Shown piece after piece: positions 8,558 to 18,399 of a stretch of DNA of 64,000 nt. Below the pieces are notes generated by a model. The model searched no databases, had not been told where the DNA came from, and saw only the letters and a program-made list of their open reading frames with translations. Made by a program: the position numbers and the translations under genes. This DNA is from Parabacteroides distasonis (GTDB lineage Bacteria; Bacteroidota; Bacteroidia; Bacteroidales; Tannerellaceae): positions 1-64,000 of the forward strand of contig SUXM01000014.1 in assembly GCA_015060925.1 (NCBI GenBank). The letters run 5' to 3'. Position 1 is the stretch's first letter, and each line of letters opens with the position of its first letter.

Positions 8558-9370
8558 TTACTTCAACAAAGAGCAAGGACAAAGATTTTCTTTTTCAATG
8601 TCTTTGAAATAGTTGTATGTTCCAACCTTTATTTCAGCACAAGCCGCTTCATCTGCAACGATGATACCCTTCGGGTGCATTTGTAAGGCAGTGATTGTCC
8701 ACATCTGATTTACGGCACCTTCCACAGCCTGTTGCAAAGCACGAGCCTTATTATGTCCGTTCACCATAATTAAAACCTCTTTAGCATCCAACACTGTACC
8801 AACTCCTACAGTCACAGAAGTCTTTGGAACTTTATTCACATCGTTGTCAAAGAAACGAGAATTCGCAATGATGGTATCAGTTGTCAAAGATTTCACACGC
8901 GTACGAGAAGAAAGCGAAGAGCCCGGTTCATTGAAAGCGATATGTCCATCAGGTCCTATACCACCTAAAAACAAATCAACACCACCCACTGCCTTCATTT
9001 TGGCTTCGTATGCAGCACACTCTGCTTCCAGGTCTTCTGCATTGCCATTTAAGATATTGACATTTGCCGGATTGATATCAATATGATTAAAGAAGTTATT
9101 CCACATAAAAGAGTGATAACTTTCCGGATGTTCTTTCGGCAAACCTACATATTCATCCATATTAAAAGTAATCACATGCTGAAAAGAGATAACTCCTTGT
9201 TTATTCAATTCAATTAAATTCTTGTACATACCAAGAGGAGAAGAGCCGGTAGGCAAGCCCAACACGAATGGTTTTTCCGCTGTCGGATTAGCTTTCTTAA
9301 TCTTCGCAGCCACATAATTAGCAGCCCATTTGGAGAGTTGCTCGTAATTAGGTTCAATAATTAATCTCAT
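8558..9370 (-). CDS. nagB: Glucosamine-6-phosphate deaminase
   Basis: This 270-residue enzyme converts glucosamine 6-phosphate to fructose 6-phosphate and ammonia, linking amino-sugar catabolism to glycolysis. Visible signatures are the phosphate loop [20 protein letters not shown] with the proton-transfer Asp, and the family block [17 protein letters not shown] with catalytic Asp, His and Glu. Length is that of hexameric NagB. It follows the flavoprotein gene by 43 bp without a clear promoter, so it may be the last gene of the ddh-lgt-flavoprotein unit. No nagA is adjacent. Confidence 0.96.
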   Translation of the reverse strand: MRLIIEPNYEQLSKWAANYVAAKIKKANPTAEKPFVLGLPTGSSPLGMYKNLIELNKQGVISFQHVITFNMDEYVGLPKEHPESYHSFMWNNFFNHIDINPANVNILNGNAEDLEAECAAYEAKMKAVGGVDLFLGGIGPDGHIAFNEPGSSLSSRTRVKSLTTDTIIANSRFFDNDVNKVPKTSVTVGVGTVLDAKEVLIMVNGHNKARALQQAVEGAVNQMWTITALQMHPKGIIVADEAACAEIKVGTYNYFKDIEKENLCPCSLLK

Positions 9371-9413
9371 AATACTTTGTGTTTTTATAATGATAATAAA
9401 TCGTCTTTTTTTA

Positions 9414-10604
9414 TCAGCCCCTCAATTGTTCAGCCATAGCCTGGCCTAAATTCCAACAAGCTTCATATTTATCAGGACTCAACCCCTGCTTTTGTTCAAC
9501 CGGTTCGCCTACTATCGTCCATTTCATCTTTTCTCCAAAGGCAGCCAACTGCTTAACAGCCACACCTGACCAAGAGAAAGAACCAAAATAACCAAACAAA
9601 CGATTCTTAACTTCACGAGTTTCTATCTTATCCAAAATAGAAGCGACCTCCGGATATAACCGATTACTATAGGTTGGGCAACCGATGATCAATCCCTTAT
9701 ACTTAAATATATCTTTCAGAATATAAGAGGCCGGACTTTTACTCACATTGTGCATCACAATATTCTTCACACCATTAGCAGACAAGGAAGAGGCAATCGT
9801 TTCTGCCATCTGTTCCGTATTTCCATACATGCTACCATATACAATGGTAACACCTTCTTCACCTTCATAACGACTCAAACGATCATATATTTCAATCGCC
9901 TTTCCTTTATGTTCACGCCAGACAGGTCCATGAGTGGAACAGATGGTTTGAATATCCAAAGCAGAAAGTTTCTGTAAAGCACGCTGCACCGGATTACCAT
10001 ATTTTCCTACAATATTGGAATAATAACGAATCATCTCTTCCCAATAATGCTCTACATCCATCTCTGCATCAATAACACCACCATCCAATGTTCCAAAAGT
10101 ACCAAATGCATCAGCTGAAAAAAGTATCTTGGAAATCGCATCATACGTTACCATCACCTCTGGCCAATGTACCATCGGAGCCATATAGAAACTCAACTGA
10201 TGGCAACCAGTAGATAAAGTATCTCCCTCCTTCACTTCATACAATCCGGTAGTAATTCCATGGAAACCTTCCAACATGCCAAAAGTCTGTTTGTTCCCAA
10301 CAATTTGCACATCAGGGTATTGTTGACGCAAAAGACGAATACTTCCGGCATGATCCGGCTCCATGTGGTTCACTATCAGATAATCTAAAGTACGACCGTT
10401 CAACGCATCCTCAATCTTTTTCAAAAAGATATCCGAATAACAAATATCAACCGTATCAATCAATACAGTCTTTTCATCCACAATCAAATAAGAGTTGTAC
10501 GATACCCCATAAGGTAAAGGCCACAAATTTTCAAACAAGACCTTTTGGCGGTCATTCACTCCTACATAATAAATATGCTCTGCTATCTCTTTCAATTTAT
10601 ACAT
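9414..10604 (-). CDS. A-type flavoprotein (FprA-like diiron O2/NO reductase)
   Basis: This 396-residue protein has an N-terminal metallo-beta-lactamase domain (about 1-245) with the diiron motif HMEPDH and further His ligands in MVHWPE and STHGPVW. A C-terminal flavodoxin domain (about 250-396) carries the FMN loop [10 protein letters not shown]. The family reduces O2 to water or NO to N2O in the cytoplasm of anaerobes and serves as detoxification. No rubredoxin domain is fused, so an external electron donor is needed. The physiological substrate (O2 or NO) cannot be settled from sequence. Confidence 0.92.
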   Translation of the reverse strand: MYKLKEIAEHIYYVGVNDRQKVLFENLWPLPYGVSYNSYLIVDEKTVLIDTVDICYSDIFLKKIEDALNGRTLDYLIVNHMEPDHAGSIRLLRQQYPDVQIVGNKQTFGMLEGFHGITTGLYEVKEGDTLSTGCHQLSFYMAPMVHWPEVMVTYDAISKILFSADAFGTFGTLDGGVIDAEMDVEHYWEEMIRYYSNIVGKYGNPVQRALQKLSALDIQTICSTHGPVWREHKGKAIEIYDRLSRYEGEEGVTIVYGSMYGNTEQMAETIASSLSANGVKNIVMHNVSKSPASYILKDIFKYKGLIIGCPTYSNRLYPEVASILDKIETREVKNRLFGYFGSFSWSGVAVKQLAAFGEKMKWTIVGEPVEQKQGLSPDKYEACWNLGQAMAEQLRG

Positions 10605-10639
10605 ATTACTCTTCCTAAAAAATTACCAAGTCGGTTCTT

Positions 10640-11479
10640 TTAACTTTCTACCTTCTGCTGCGAACCTTTTTTCAAAGCTCTCCCAATGCAATATACACCT
10701 AACAAAACAAAAGGAATACTTAACCATTGCCCCATATTCAATGTCATATTTGCTTCAAACGCTTCTTGATCGTTTTTCACCCATTCGATAAAGAAACGAG
10801 CCCCGAATATACAAATCATAAATATGCCAAAGATAAGTCCCTCCTTCTTCCAGGCATCTTTTTTGAAATACAACCACATACAAAGGAAAAAGGTTGCCAA
10901 ATAACAACCAGCCTCATAAAGTTGAGAAGGATGGCTCGGTACCGAAAAAATAGGATCTGCACCATTTTTCCAAGCATGTAGATTTTCAATAAAACGAAAT
11001 CCCCAAGGAAGATCTGTCGGATGGCCATAAATCTCATGGTTCATCAAGTTTCCCAAACGAATCATGGCAGCGACCAATCCGGTAGGAACAACCAGCATAT
11101 CAAAGGTCCACAACATACTACGATGGCTTACTCGCTTGGAATAAATATAGACAGCGACAATAATTCCTAACGTTCCTCCATGACTTGCCAAACCACCTTC
11201 CCAAACCTTCAATATTTCAATCGGGTTAGCCAAATAATAATCCGGTGCATAAAACAAACAATGTCCCAAACGAGCACCGATAATGGTTCCCATAATCGTA
11301 TAAATCAGCAAAGAATCTATCCAAGCCGGATTCAATTTCTCCCTGATCCACATTTTTTCTACAATCTTATAGCCGATAGCAAAGCCGATAGCAAATGCTA
11401 ATCCATACCAACGGATCTCACGAGAGCCAATGGAAAAAAGAGCCGGATCTGCTGTCCAAGTGATAAAATCAAGTAACAT
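10640..11479 (-). CDS. lgt: Prolipoprotein diacylglyceryl transferase
   Basis: This inner-membrane enzyme (279 residues, about seven hydrophobic segments) transfers diacylglycerol from phosphatidylglycerol to the lipobox Cys of prolipoproteins. The family signature IRLGNLMNHEIYG is intact, as is SHGGTLG. Its clients in this window include the SusD homologue, the fimbrillin-like protein and two lipoproteins near gyrB. The gene starts 4 bp after the ddh stop, so the two are co-transcribed. The C-terminal residues are basic and cytoplasmic. Confidence 0.96.
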   Translation of the reverse strand: MLLDFITWTADPALFSIGSREIRWYGLAFAIGFAIGYKIVEKMWIREKLNPAWIDSLLIYTIMGTIIGARLGHCLFYAPDYYLANPIEILKVWEGGLASHGGTLGIIVAVYIYSKRVSHRSMLWTFDMLVVPTGLVAAMIRLGNLMNHEIYGHPTDLPWGFRFIENLHAWKNGADPIFSVPSHPSQLYEAGCYLATFFLCMWLYFKKDAWKKEGLIFGIFMICIFGARFFIEWVKNDQEAFEANMTLNMGQWLSIPFVLLGVYCIGRALKKGSQQKVES

Positions 11480-11483
11480 AAAT

Positions 11484-12380
11484 TTATACCAATTTACGAA
11501 TCAAATCTTCACGGTCTCCATATAACATATCAATTACCGGAAGTTCAATCATTGTATATGCACCTGGTTGTTGCTTAAAAGTTGCACGGGCTACAGCCAC
11601 CAATACCTGAGCAGTCAACGCCGGGTTATTGATTTTCATATCAAACTCGATCAATTGATTTTGCGTCTTACCGGAAACGCCCTTACGAACCAAATTCACG
11701 CCATGTCCCATATCTTTCAAATCATCCACACTATCAACCTGAATCACATGCGTTTCATCATGCACAAAATAATCATCCGCTTTAATTGCTGCTGCAACTT
11801 GATTGAAATCATACCCTTCTTTTACTTCGATATATACCATACGGCGATGAACACCTGTACCCAATGGGATAGTCATAGACAAGGCTGCCTTTACACCCTC
11901 AATTGCTTTAACTGCAACCGTATGTCCCATACTCATGCCCGGGCCAAAGTTTGTATAGGTAATTCCCTTCGGAACAATTGCCTGAAGTAATGCACGTACC
12001 ACAGAATCGCTACCCGGATCCCAACCGGCAGAAATAACAGCAACCGTACCATTTGCCTTAGCTACCGCATCCAAAGAGCGACGTAAGTCTACGATACCCC
12101 CATGAATATCAAAACTATCTACCGTATTTATTCCTAAAGCCAAAATCTCCTTTGCATACGTTTCCACGCTACGTGTCGGAGTAGCCAAAATAGCCACATC
12201 TACATCCTGCAAATGCGTAATTTTATCTGTCACTGTATATCCTTTCAATTCGTTCGGAATATCATTTGGATTACGACGAACAACACCTGCGACTTCAAAA
12301 TCAGTGGCAGCTTCCAAAGCCTCTAACACAAACTTACCAATATTGCCATACCCTACAATGGCAGCTCTAATCTTTTTCAT
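11484..12380 (-). CDS. ddh: meso-Diaminopimelate D-dehydrogenase
   Basis: This 298-residue NADPH-dependent enzyme catalyses reversible reductive amination of tetrahydrodipicolinate to meso-diaminopimelate, a one-step route to the peptidoglycan and lysine precursor. The N-terminal Rossmann motif is VGYGNIGKFVLEAL. VISAGWDPGSDS and GPGMSMGHTVA are the substrate-pocket blocks typical of Ddh. Ddh is restricted to some bacteria and occurs in many Bacteroidales. It is first in a likely operon with lgt and has a full consensus promoter. Confidence 0.95.
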   Translation of the reverse strand: MKKIRAAIVGYGNIGKFVLEALEAATDFEVAGVVRRNPNDIPNELKGYTVTDKITHLQDVDVAILATPTRSVETYAKEILALGINTVDSFDIHGGIVDLRRSLDAVAKANGTVAVISAGWDPGSDSVVRALLQAIVPKGITYTNFGPGMSMGHTVAVKAIEGVKAALSMTIPLGTGVHRRMVYIEVKEGYDFNQVAAAIKADDYFVHDETHVIQVDSVDDLKDMGHGVNLVRKGVSGKTQNQLIEFDMKINNPALTAQVLVAVARATFKQQPGAYTMIELPVIDMLYGDREDLIRKLV

Positions 12381-12410
12381 ACCTTAAGTTTTTAACTTTA
12401 TCTTCAGCCA

Positions 12411-12441
12411 CAAAAGTAGTTATAAATAGAAGATTCACAAA
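12411..12441 (-). promoter_or_regulatory. Promoter of ddh
   Basis: On the minus strand, TTTG (12438-12441), 19 bp, then TACTTTTG (12411-12418): a complete consensus match, 30 bp upstream of the ddh ATG. Confidence 0.8.
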
Positions 12442-12566
12442 CAGGCTTATTATTGTTTTAGTAATATTTTAGTTCAATCGGATTTTAAATGAGTCTGTTT
12501 CTTTTTTTGTAAAATTAATCATCTGTCCATTTGGTCTTAAAAGAGAATCAATTCTAATCATAAAAA

Positions 12567-12594
12567 AAGAGCCGATCTTCTCAGACAGGCTCTT
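12567..12594 (-). terminator. Terminator after the susD homologue
   Basis: AAGAGCC and GGCTCTT (12567-12573 and 12588-12594) form a stem that is followed on the minus strand by seven T. It ends the SusC/SusD transcript and isolates it from ddh. Confidence 0.8.
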
Positions 12595-12676
12595 CCCTAT
12601 TTAGTGATTTAAAATTCAGTTTTATAAATGAGTTTTATAAAAACTGATATGTTACTTAAATTAGTTACAATTAAGA

Positions 12677-14359
12677 TTATCTACCAACTGATCCCCAATG
12701 AGGATTTGTCTGAGTTTCCTTTTCAGGGATTTCCCATGTCATATGGTCGATAGAAAGTGTAGTTGTACTCCAGTGGTTAGATCCTTGGTATGTAGGAACT
12801 TCGTTCCAACGTTTAGCATTCCAGAAGTTCCAACCATTTTCACCCCAACATTCGATTCTCCACTGTAATTTACACATTTCCAATGCAGACATTCCCTGCA
12901 TAGAAGGATAATTATCACAAGTCAAAGTAGGGGCACCCGCTTTGGTACGAGCAGCCAACAACTTGTTCAATGTATTCTTAGCTTCAGTTTCATTACCGCT
13001 CTGAGCATATGCTTCAGCCATCATCAACACCAATTCAGAGGTACGATACAAAATCACATCTGATTCTGAATAAGTATGAGAACGTTCAGATCTTGTAGCA
13101 GGGATTGTTGCAGCCCATTTCAAAGTTGTGTAAGCAGGAACAGTATGAGGTACCCATACTGTATCATTGTTTACAAATCTGAAATATGGGAATTCAGCAC
13201 CTTGAGCCATGAAACGTTCTTTACGATAGTCATTGTCTGCCATTTTTGCCCACAATGCATTGTCAATCTGGAAATAAGCATTTGCTACCATATCAGAACC
13301 ATTCACAAATGGGTTATAATATGACCAGCTATATAAGTTGCTGTTCTTCCAACCAAAGATACATTCAGGGTTTCTTTCTACTGCTAAGAATGCATTGTCT
13401 GCAGCATTTACATCATCAGTATAATCGCATAAACCAGCAACGCGAGTATCAGAAACACCATAGTTTTCTTCTTTAATAAACTGCCAGTTGAATGCAGTCA
13501 TTACATCATTACAAGCAGTGATTACTGTCTGATAATCACCTGTCCACATACAAGCTTTTGCCAAGAAATATTGAGCCACACCAAGGTCAACGTCATAAGC
13601 AGTTACATTATCTACCGCTTTAGTATAACCACCTGTACCGATACTTGATTCTTTGAACAAACGAACCGCATCTTTCAAGTCTGTCAACAAGAAGCTCCAA
13701 GTTTCTTCAGCTGTAGAAGGAGCAACCGCATCTTGATAACCATAGGTCGTATAGATCGGCATACCATGACCGCTCTTACCACCATGTTGATACGCTTTTG
13801 TAAAACGTTCCATCAACTGCAAGTAACCCATACCACGAAGTGTCAAACACTGAGCTTTGTAACCTTTCAACAAAGGAGAATCTCCAACTACTTCATCACT
13901 CAAGAACATCAACACCTTATTTGCATTACTGATTGCTTGAGCCGGAGAACACCAGTAACCATAACATTCAGAAAGTTGTTTTGCACTCCAGTAGTTCAAT
14001 GCAGGGTTATTGGTATAATACTGTCCCCAACCAGAACCGTGGCGAGCACCATCACCATAAACGATATCACCACACTGCAAGTTACGATACATGTTGTTAT
14101 GTACCCATTCGTTATCGATAGACATGTTTGAGAAACCAGCAGACATGATGGTTCCACGATAACATACATAACCTTTCAAGTTTTGGACCAAACCGCCCAA
14201 CACCAATTCACGTTCTTCATCGCTACCGTTCTGCAACAAATTTTCAATCTGCTCATCTGTAAGAACTCCAGGATTATGTACATCCAATTTGGAGTCACAC
14301 GCAGTAAAAGCAGCAGTCAGAGCTAAAGCACCGCAGATATTTTTAATATATTTTTTCAT
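12677..14359 (-). CDS. SusD/RagB family surface lipoprotein
   Basis: This 560-residue protein has a lipoprotein signal peptide with the lipobox FTAC (Cys about 21), followed by DSKLDVHNPG. The rest is a SusD-fold: TPR-like helices (SANKVLMFLSDE, KGYKAQCLTLRGMGYLQLMERF) and the C-terminal block YRTSELVLMMAEAYAQSGN. The C-terminal EMCKLQWRIECWGENG also matches the family. It forms the substrate-capping lid over the SusC channel at the cell surface. No glycoside hydrolase, protease or sensor gene accompanies the pair, so the ligand is unknown. The gene follows the SusC gene by 25 bp. Confidence 0.93.
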   Translation of the reverse strand: MKKYIKNICGALALTAAFTACDSKLDVHNPGVLTDEQIENLLQNGSDEERELVLGGLVQNLKGYVCYRGTIMSAGFSNMSIDNEWVHNNMYRNLQCGDIVYGDGARHGSGWGQYYTNNPALNYWSAKQLSECYGYWCSPAQAISNANKVLMFLSDEVVGDSPLLKGYKAQCLTLRGMGYLQLMERFTKAYQHGGKSGHGMPIYTTYGYQDAVAPSTAEETWSFLLTDLKDAVRLFKESSIGTGGYTKAVDNVTAYDVDLGVAQYFLAKACMWTGDYQTVITACNDVMTAFNWQFIKEENYGVSDTRVAGLCDYTDDVNAADNAFLAVERNPECIFGWKNSNLYSWSYYNPFVNGSDMVANAYFQIDNALWAKMADNDYRKERFMAQGAEFPYFRFVNNDTVWVPHTVPAYTTLKWAATIPATRSERSHTYSESDVILYRTSELVLMMAEAYAQSGNETEAKNTLNKLLAARTKAGAPTLTCDNYPSMQGMSALEMCKLQWRIECWGENGWNFWNAKRWNEVPTYQGSNHWSTTTLSIDHMTWEIPEKETQTNPHWGSVGR

Positions 14360-14384
14360 TTTTTTACTTCGCTTTTAAATTAAA

Positions 14385-17300
14385 TTAGAATTCAAGATTT
14401 AGACCAAGAGATACAGTACGCATAGTCGGATATACATACTGACCGATTTCCAAACCACCTGTCATAGACATCGCTGGGTCAATCCCCTTCTTCGCAGAGA
14501 TGTACCACAAGTTATCAGCTGAAGCATATACACGTAATTTGCTTACATTGATCTTATTCAAGATAGACTTCGGTAAAGTATAACCCAAAGTCAAGTTCTT
14601 CATACGCAAGTAAGAAGCTGAGAACAAAGACATATCTGTATACTTCCAAGAACCTGTAGTAGCACCATCATAGTAAACAGAAGAGCTGTTTGAAGCCCAC
14701 TGCATCGGGAAGAATGCATCCTGGTTTTCCGGAGTCCAAGTGTTACCAATCAAATCAGTTGATTGAGGCTGTCCACCACGTGCCAAGTAAGAAGAACGAT
14801 ACAAACCATTAGCATATTCTACAGAAATAAACTTACCACCGATCTGGTAAGCAAAGATTGCCTGCAAATCGAAATCTTTGTAACGAAGAGATGTAGTCAA
14901 ACCACCGATCCAATCCGGAGTTGCACTACCCATTTCATATAATGAGGCATCGGCTGAAACAGTTGTCTTTACATTTTCACCAATCTGCTTACCCGCATAA
15001 CGACCACCAGAAGCATTGTTATTCACGTCATCGTATGTTACACGGTGCCAGTACATAGGCAAACCTGATTCTTGGTCTACACCTGCATATTTGTACAAAT
15101 ACAAGTTGTACCAATCACGGCCTTCACCACGCAAATAGAATACACCTGAAGCATTTCCTGTACCTGCGCCACTCCAACCTTCACCGTTAGCAGTCCAAGT
15201 TCCGTCAGGAAGGTCATCTGTTGCATTCGGAGCCGGGATGGTTGTTTCTGGAACTGAAACCAAAGTAGTTTTATAATGTGTACCATTAAGACCTACGTTC
15301 CAAGTCCAGTCTTTTGTATTGATGATAGTCGCATTCAAATCCAATTCAAAACCGCGGTTACGTAGTTTAGCCGAGTTACGTTGACGAGTTTCTGTACCAC
15401 CGTTTGCCAAATAAGAAACCGGTTCATTGTAGAATGAGTTGGTTGTCAAGCTGTTGTAAAAGTCTACTGTACCTGACAAGCGACCACCGAACATTGTGAA
15501 GTCAACACCAACGTCAGTTGTATGAACATTTTCCCATGTCAAATCTTCGTTTACCAAAGAACCATAAGATACAGAATAAGTTTGAGCAGTACCTGTACCA
15601 TTTGTAGAAGTTGCCCAAGTACCCACACCGTATGACCATGTATGATGACCATAATCAGGAGCACCATTCTGGTTACCAATCACACCATAGCTTAAACGAA
15701 GTTTAGCATTATCTAACCAGCTCTTAGTTCCTTCCATAAATTCTTCAGAGGTAAATCTCCAACCTCCACCAACAGAGTAGAATACCCCCCATTTATCTTT
15801 CGCAAACTTAGAAGAACCGTCTGCACGTAATGATCCTGACAAGTAGTATTTGTCATCGTAGATATAGTTAGCACGAGCCAAATAGGATTCCATACGGATA
15901 GTACCCAATGACCAGGCCGGAGAACCCAAAGTTGAAACATTTGAATAACGTCTTACGAAGTTACCCGGAGATAGATAACCTGTTATTAATTCATCTGCAG
16001 TACCATATCTCAACTGGTCATAGCTGTTATCATTGTATTCGTGACCCACCAACGCATCTACATGGTGTTTACCGAAATCTTTGTTATAACTCAACAACTG
16101 CTGGCTGTTCAAAATAGTTCTCACGAATTTTGTCAATTCCATACCACCTGTTGCACCACCTACGTAACTACTACTTGGTAAATATCTCATGTAGCGATCA
16201 GCATGTTGGTCTAAAGAGAAATTGATAGTGAATTTAAAGTCATTCAAGAATGAGAAATCAGCATAGATACGAGAAGTCCATAAATCAACCTTTCTTTCAT
16301 TGATGTTGTTATCAAGGTCAAAAAGAACGTCAGAAGCCACACGGTTACCTTCTGTTGTTCCTAACGGAGAATAGGTTTCACCAGCAAAACCTGCTTCGAT
16401 CTTATCTCCATTCTTATCTAATGCATAACCTCCGATTGAACCATCGGCATTTGCAACACGTTCCCATACAGATACAATCGGGTGAGTACCGTTCGCATAC
16501 AACATTACGTTACCCTGAGCAGCACCCGGGTTACGACCATAACGAGTTGACATGGAGTTTGTAATTGTATGTGCGTAACTTACATTTGCACCAATCTTCA
16601 ACCATTTGTACAATTCAGCATCAACACTTGCACGACCTGTGTAACGTTTAAAGTCTGAAGAACGTACGTAAGATGGTTCATCCAAATAACCTAAAGATGC
16701 ATAATATTTCACCTTGTCTGTACCACCACTGGCTGAGATATCATACTGTTGACGGAAACCGGTACGTAACAACTGATTTGCGTATGTATCTTCATCAGTG
16801 TACAAATATTGTGCATTCGGATTGATCTTACCATCAGTTCCTACCAAATAAGCACCTGTCATAGTTGCAGAAGCTGTAGAACCAGAACCTACCGGAGTAT
16901 AGATAGCACCCGGTACGTTGTAAGCCATGTAGTTACCTAAACCGTTACGAGTAAAGTTGGTTTCTGAGTTTGCTGCACCGGCTACATAGTTGAACAAGTG
17001 TTGGCTGGCAAATTCAGCAGCCTGTTCGTGAGAGTAGTTCGGGTTATGAACATTAGTATAAGGATAACCATTGGCATCTGTTCCAGGAAGACCTGTTCCA
17101 TTTACACCATAACGATAAGAGTTGTAGATAGATCTCCAATAGTATTCGTAGTAATCAGAAGCTTCTGTCATACCAGAAGTATTAAAGTTACCTACAGAGT
17201 TCCAACCCCAACGGGCATCAAAACTGATACGAGTCTGACCACTCTTACCCTTCTTTGTTGTTACCAATACAACACCGTTCGCACCACGAGAACCGTAAAG

Positions 17301-17951
17301 AGCTGTAGAAGCAGCATCCTTCAAGACTGTAATGCTTTCGATATCTGAAGAGTTCATGTTTGACAACGGGTTAGTGTTCTGAGCCGGCACACCGTCAATT
17401 ACGATCAACGCACTTGCACTGTTACCGTTTGCAGAACTTGTACCACGCACACGGATACCCATGTCCTGCCCCGGCTGACCGTCACCAGAAGCCACCTTCA
17501 AACCAGGAGCAGCACCTTCCAACATCTTAGATGCAGAAGCTGAGCTCTGAGCTGTCAACACTTTAGAATCAATGGCACTCATAGAACCTGTCAAGTCTTT
17601 TTTCTTGGCAGTACCGTATGCCACAACAACAACTTCTTCAAGTTGTTCAGAATCTTCAACCATTGTTACGTTAATAACTTTCTGGTTGCCTACCACTACC
17701 TCTACCGGCTTGAAACCGATGTAAGAGAATTCAATAACTGCCTTAGCACCGCCTGGAACATCAGACAATACGTAAGTACCATCACCTAATGTCATTGTAC
17801 CAACGGTCGTGCCCTTGACAACAACATTCACACCCGGTAGTTCGAAACCTGTGTTATCGACTACCTTTCCCGAGATCGAAACTTGGGCAAATGCTGAGAA
17901 TCCCACAAATAGGAAACACAGCATGAATAGAATTCGATTTCTCATAATCAT
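14385..17951 (-). CDS. SusC/RagA family TonB-linked outer membrane protein
   Basis: This 1188-residue transporter has a signal peptide (about 1-24, ending SAFAQ), a carboxypeptidase-regulatory-like domain (about 25-100) and the TonB-box region EEVVVVAYG. A plug follows with RVRGTSSANG and LKDAASTALYGSRGANGVVLVTTKKG, then a 22-strand-type barrel ending in Phe. With the SusD lipoprotein it imports oligosaccharides or peptides using TonB energy. ATG codons at 17951 and 17945 are both possible starts. Its promoter lies inside a segment bounded by inverted repeats, so expression may be phase-variable. Confidence 0.95.
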   Translation of the reverse strand: MIMRNRILFMLCFLFVGFSAFAQVSISGKVVDNTGFELPGVNVVVKGTTVGTMTLGDGTYVLSDVPGGAKAVIEFSYIGFKPVEVVVGNQKVINVTMVEDSEQLEEVVVVAYGTAKKKDLTGSMSAIDSKVLTAQSSASASKMLEGAAPGLKVASGDGQPGQDMGIRVRGTSSANGNSASALIVIDGVPAQNTNPLSNMNSSDIESITVLKDAASTALYGSRGANGVVLVTTKKGKSGQTRISFDARWGWNSVGNFNTSGMTEASDYYEYYWRSIYNSYRYGVNGTGLPGTDANGYPYTNVHNPNYSHEQAAEFASQHLFNYVAGAANSETNFTRNGLGNYMAYNVPGAIYTPVGSGSTASATMTGAYLVGTDGKINPNAQYLYTDEDTYANQLLRTGFRQQYDISASGGTDKVKYYASLGYLDEPSYVRSSDFKRYTGRASVDAELYKWLKIGANVSYAHTITNSMSTRYGRNPGAAQGNVMLYANGTHPIVSVWERVANADGSIGGYALDKNGDKIEAGFAGETYSPLGTTEGNRVASDVLFDLDNNINERKVDLWTSRIYADFSFLNDFKFTINFSLDQHADRYMRYLPSSSYVGGATGGMELTKFVRTILNSQQLLSYNKDFGKHHVDALVGHEYNDNSYDQLRYGTADELITGYLSPGNFVRRYSNVSTLGSPAWSLGTIRMESYLARANYIYDDKYYLSGSLRADGSSKFAKDKWGVFYSVGGGWRFTSEEFMEGTKSWLDNAKLRLSYGVIGNQNGAPDYGHHTWSYGVGTWATSTNGTGTAQTYSVSYGSLVNEDLTWENVHTTDVGVDFTMFGGRLSGTVDFYNSLTTNSFYNEPVSYLANGGTETRQRNSAKLRNRGFELDLNATIINTKDWTWNVGLNGTHYKTTLVSVPETTIPAPNATDDLPDGTWTANGEGWSGAGTGNASGVFYLRGEGRDWYNLYLYKYAGVDQESGLPMYWHRVTYDDVNNNASGGRYAGKQIGENVKTTVSADASLYEMGSATPDWIGGLTTSLRYKDFDLQAIFAYQIGGKFISVEYANGLYRSSYLARGGQPQSTDLIGNTWTPENQDAFFPMQWASNSSSVYYDGATTGSWKYTDMSLFSASYLRMKNLTLGYTLPKSILNKINVSKLRVYASADNLWYISAKKGIDPAMSMTGGLEIGQYVYPTMRTVSLGLNLEF

Positions 17952-18027
17952 TAAATGTTAAATCAATAAAAATATTTAGGTTAAACAATCTATCCAACTC
18001 TATAAATCAGGCACTTAAATAAAGCGT

Positions 18028-18046
18028 AGTTCTCTAAGAACTATGT
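18028..18046 (+). repeat. Inverted repeat, left copy (AGTTC-N5-GAACT core)
   Basis: AGTTCTCTAAGAACTATGT reads exactly as the reverse complement of 18260-18278. The 15-bp core is itself a near-perfect dyad (AGTTCT, three bases, AGAACT), as expected for a dimer or recombinase binding site. It lies in the susC 5' leader, 77 bp from the start codon. Confidence 0.85.
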
Positions 18047-18259
18047 ACTTTTTGCTTAATATACAGATATTCAAATGCAAAATTAATTTATATTTTCAAT
18101 AAAACAATATATATGTAATAAAAACTGAAAAAATATGTAACAGATATAATTTCTTCAATATTCAAATTGATTTAAAATATTCTATTATAGTGCTATTCTC
18201 TTTCTATTTCATCTTTTTTGATATCCATTTATCAGCTTTTATCCCATAATTCATAAAAA
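18047..18259. other. Putative invertible promoter segment
   Basis: The 213-bp interval between the two inverted copies contains one good promoter, now facing susC. Reflection about the midpoint would put its -7 element near 18221-18228 on the plus strand. It would then face the lipoprotein gene at 18400. Invertible promoters upstream of SusC-type genes are known in Bacteroides. That this segment inverts is my inference. No recombinase gene is present in the window. Confidence 0.6.
18078..18108 (-). promoter_or_regulatory. Promoter of the susC-susD pair (inside putative invertible segment)
   Basis: On the minus strand, ATTG (18105-18108), 19 bp, then TAATTTTG (18078-18085) followed by C. Transcription would begin near 18071 and pass through the left inverted repeat, giving a leader of about 120 nt. 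Confidence 0.7.
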
Positions 18260-18278
18260 ACATAGTTCTTAGAGAACT
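18260..18278 (-). repeat. Inverted repeat, right copy
   Basis: ACATAGTTCTTAGAGAACT is the exact reverse complement of 18028-18046. It lies 121 bp upstream of the lipoprotein gene. Beyond these 19 bp the flanks of the two copies do not match, so the similarity is sharply bounded. Confidence 0.85.
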
Positions 18279-18399
18279 GACACATCTTTCTTTTTGTAAA
18301 AAACACATTACTACATTCACTCTTTCTTAAAAAAAATCTTTCTTATTTCAAATATTTATACTTTCTTTGTGTGGTTATTAACAATTAAAAAGCTTAGCT

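Larger units (their letters stand above)
17952..18399. other. Regulatory region between the susC homologue and lipoprotein gene
   Basis: This 448-bp AT-rich non-coding region lies between divergent genes. It holds two exact 19-bp inverted copies (18028-18046 and 18260-18278) and a susC-directed promoter between them (18078-18108). Right of the second copy is a weak promoter-like TTTCTTTG (18362-18369) for the lipoprotein gene. No open reading frame is supported. Confidence 0.8.

Noticed and set aside
13733-14131. Open frame of 132 codons on the plus strand inside the susD homologue
   Set aside because: It is a shadow with Thr/Ile/His bias and no start signals. The SusD frame is certain.
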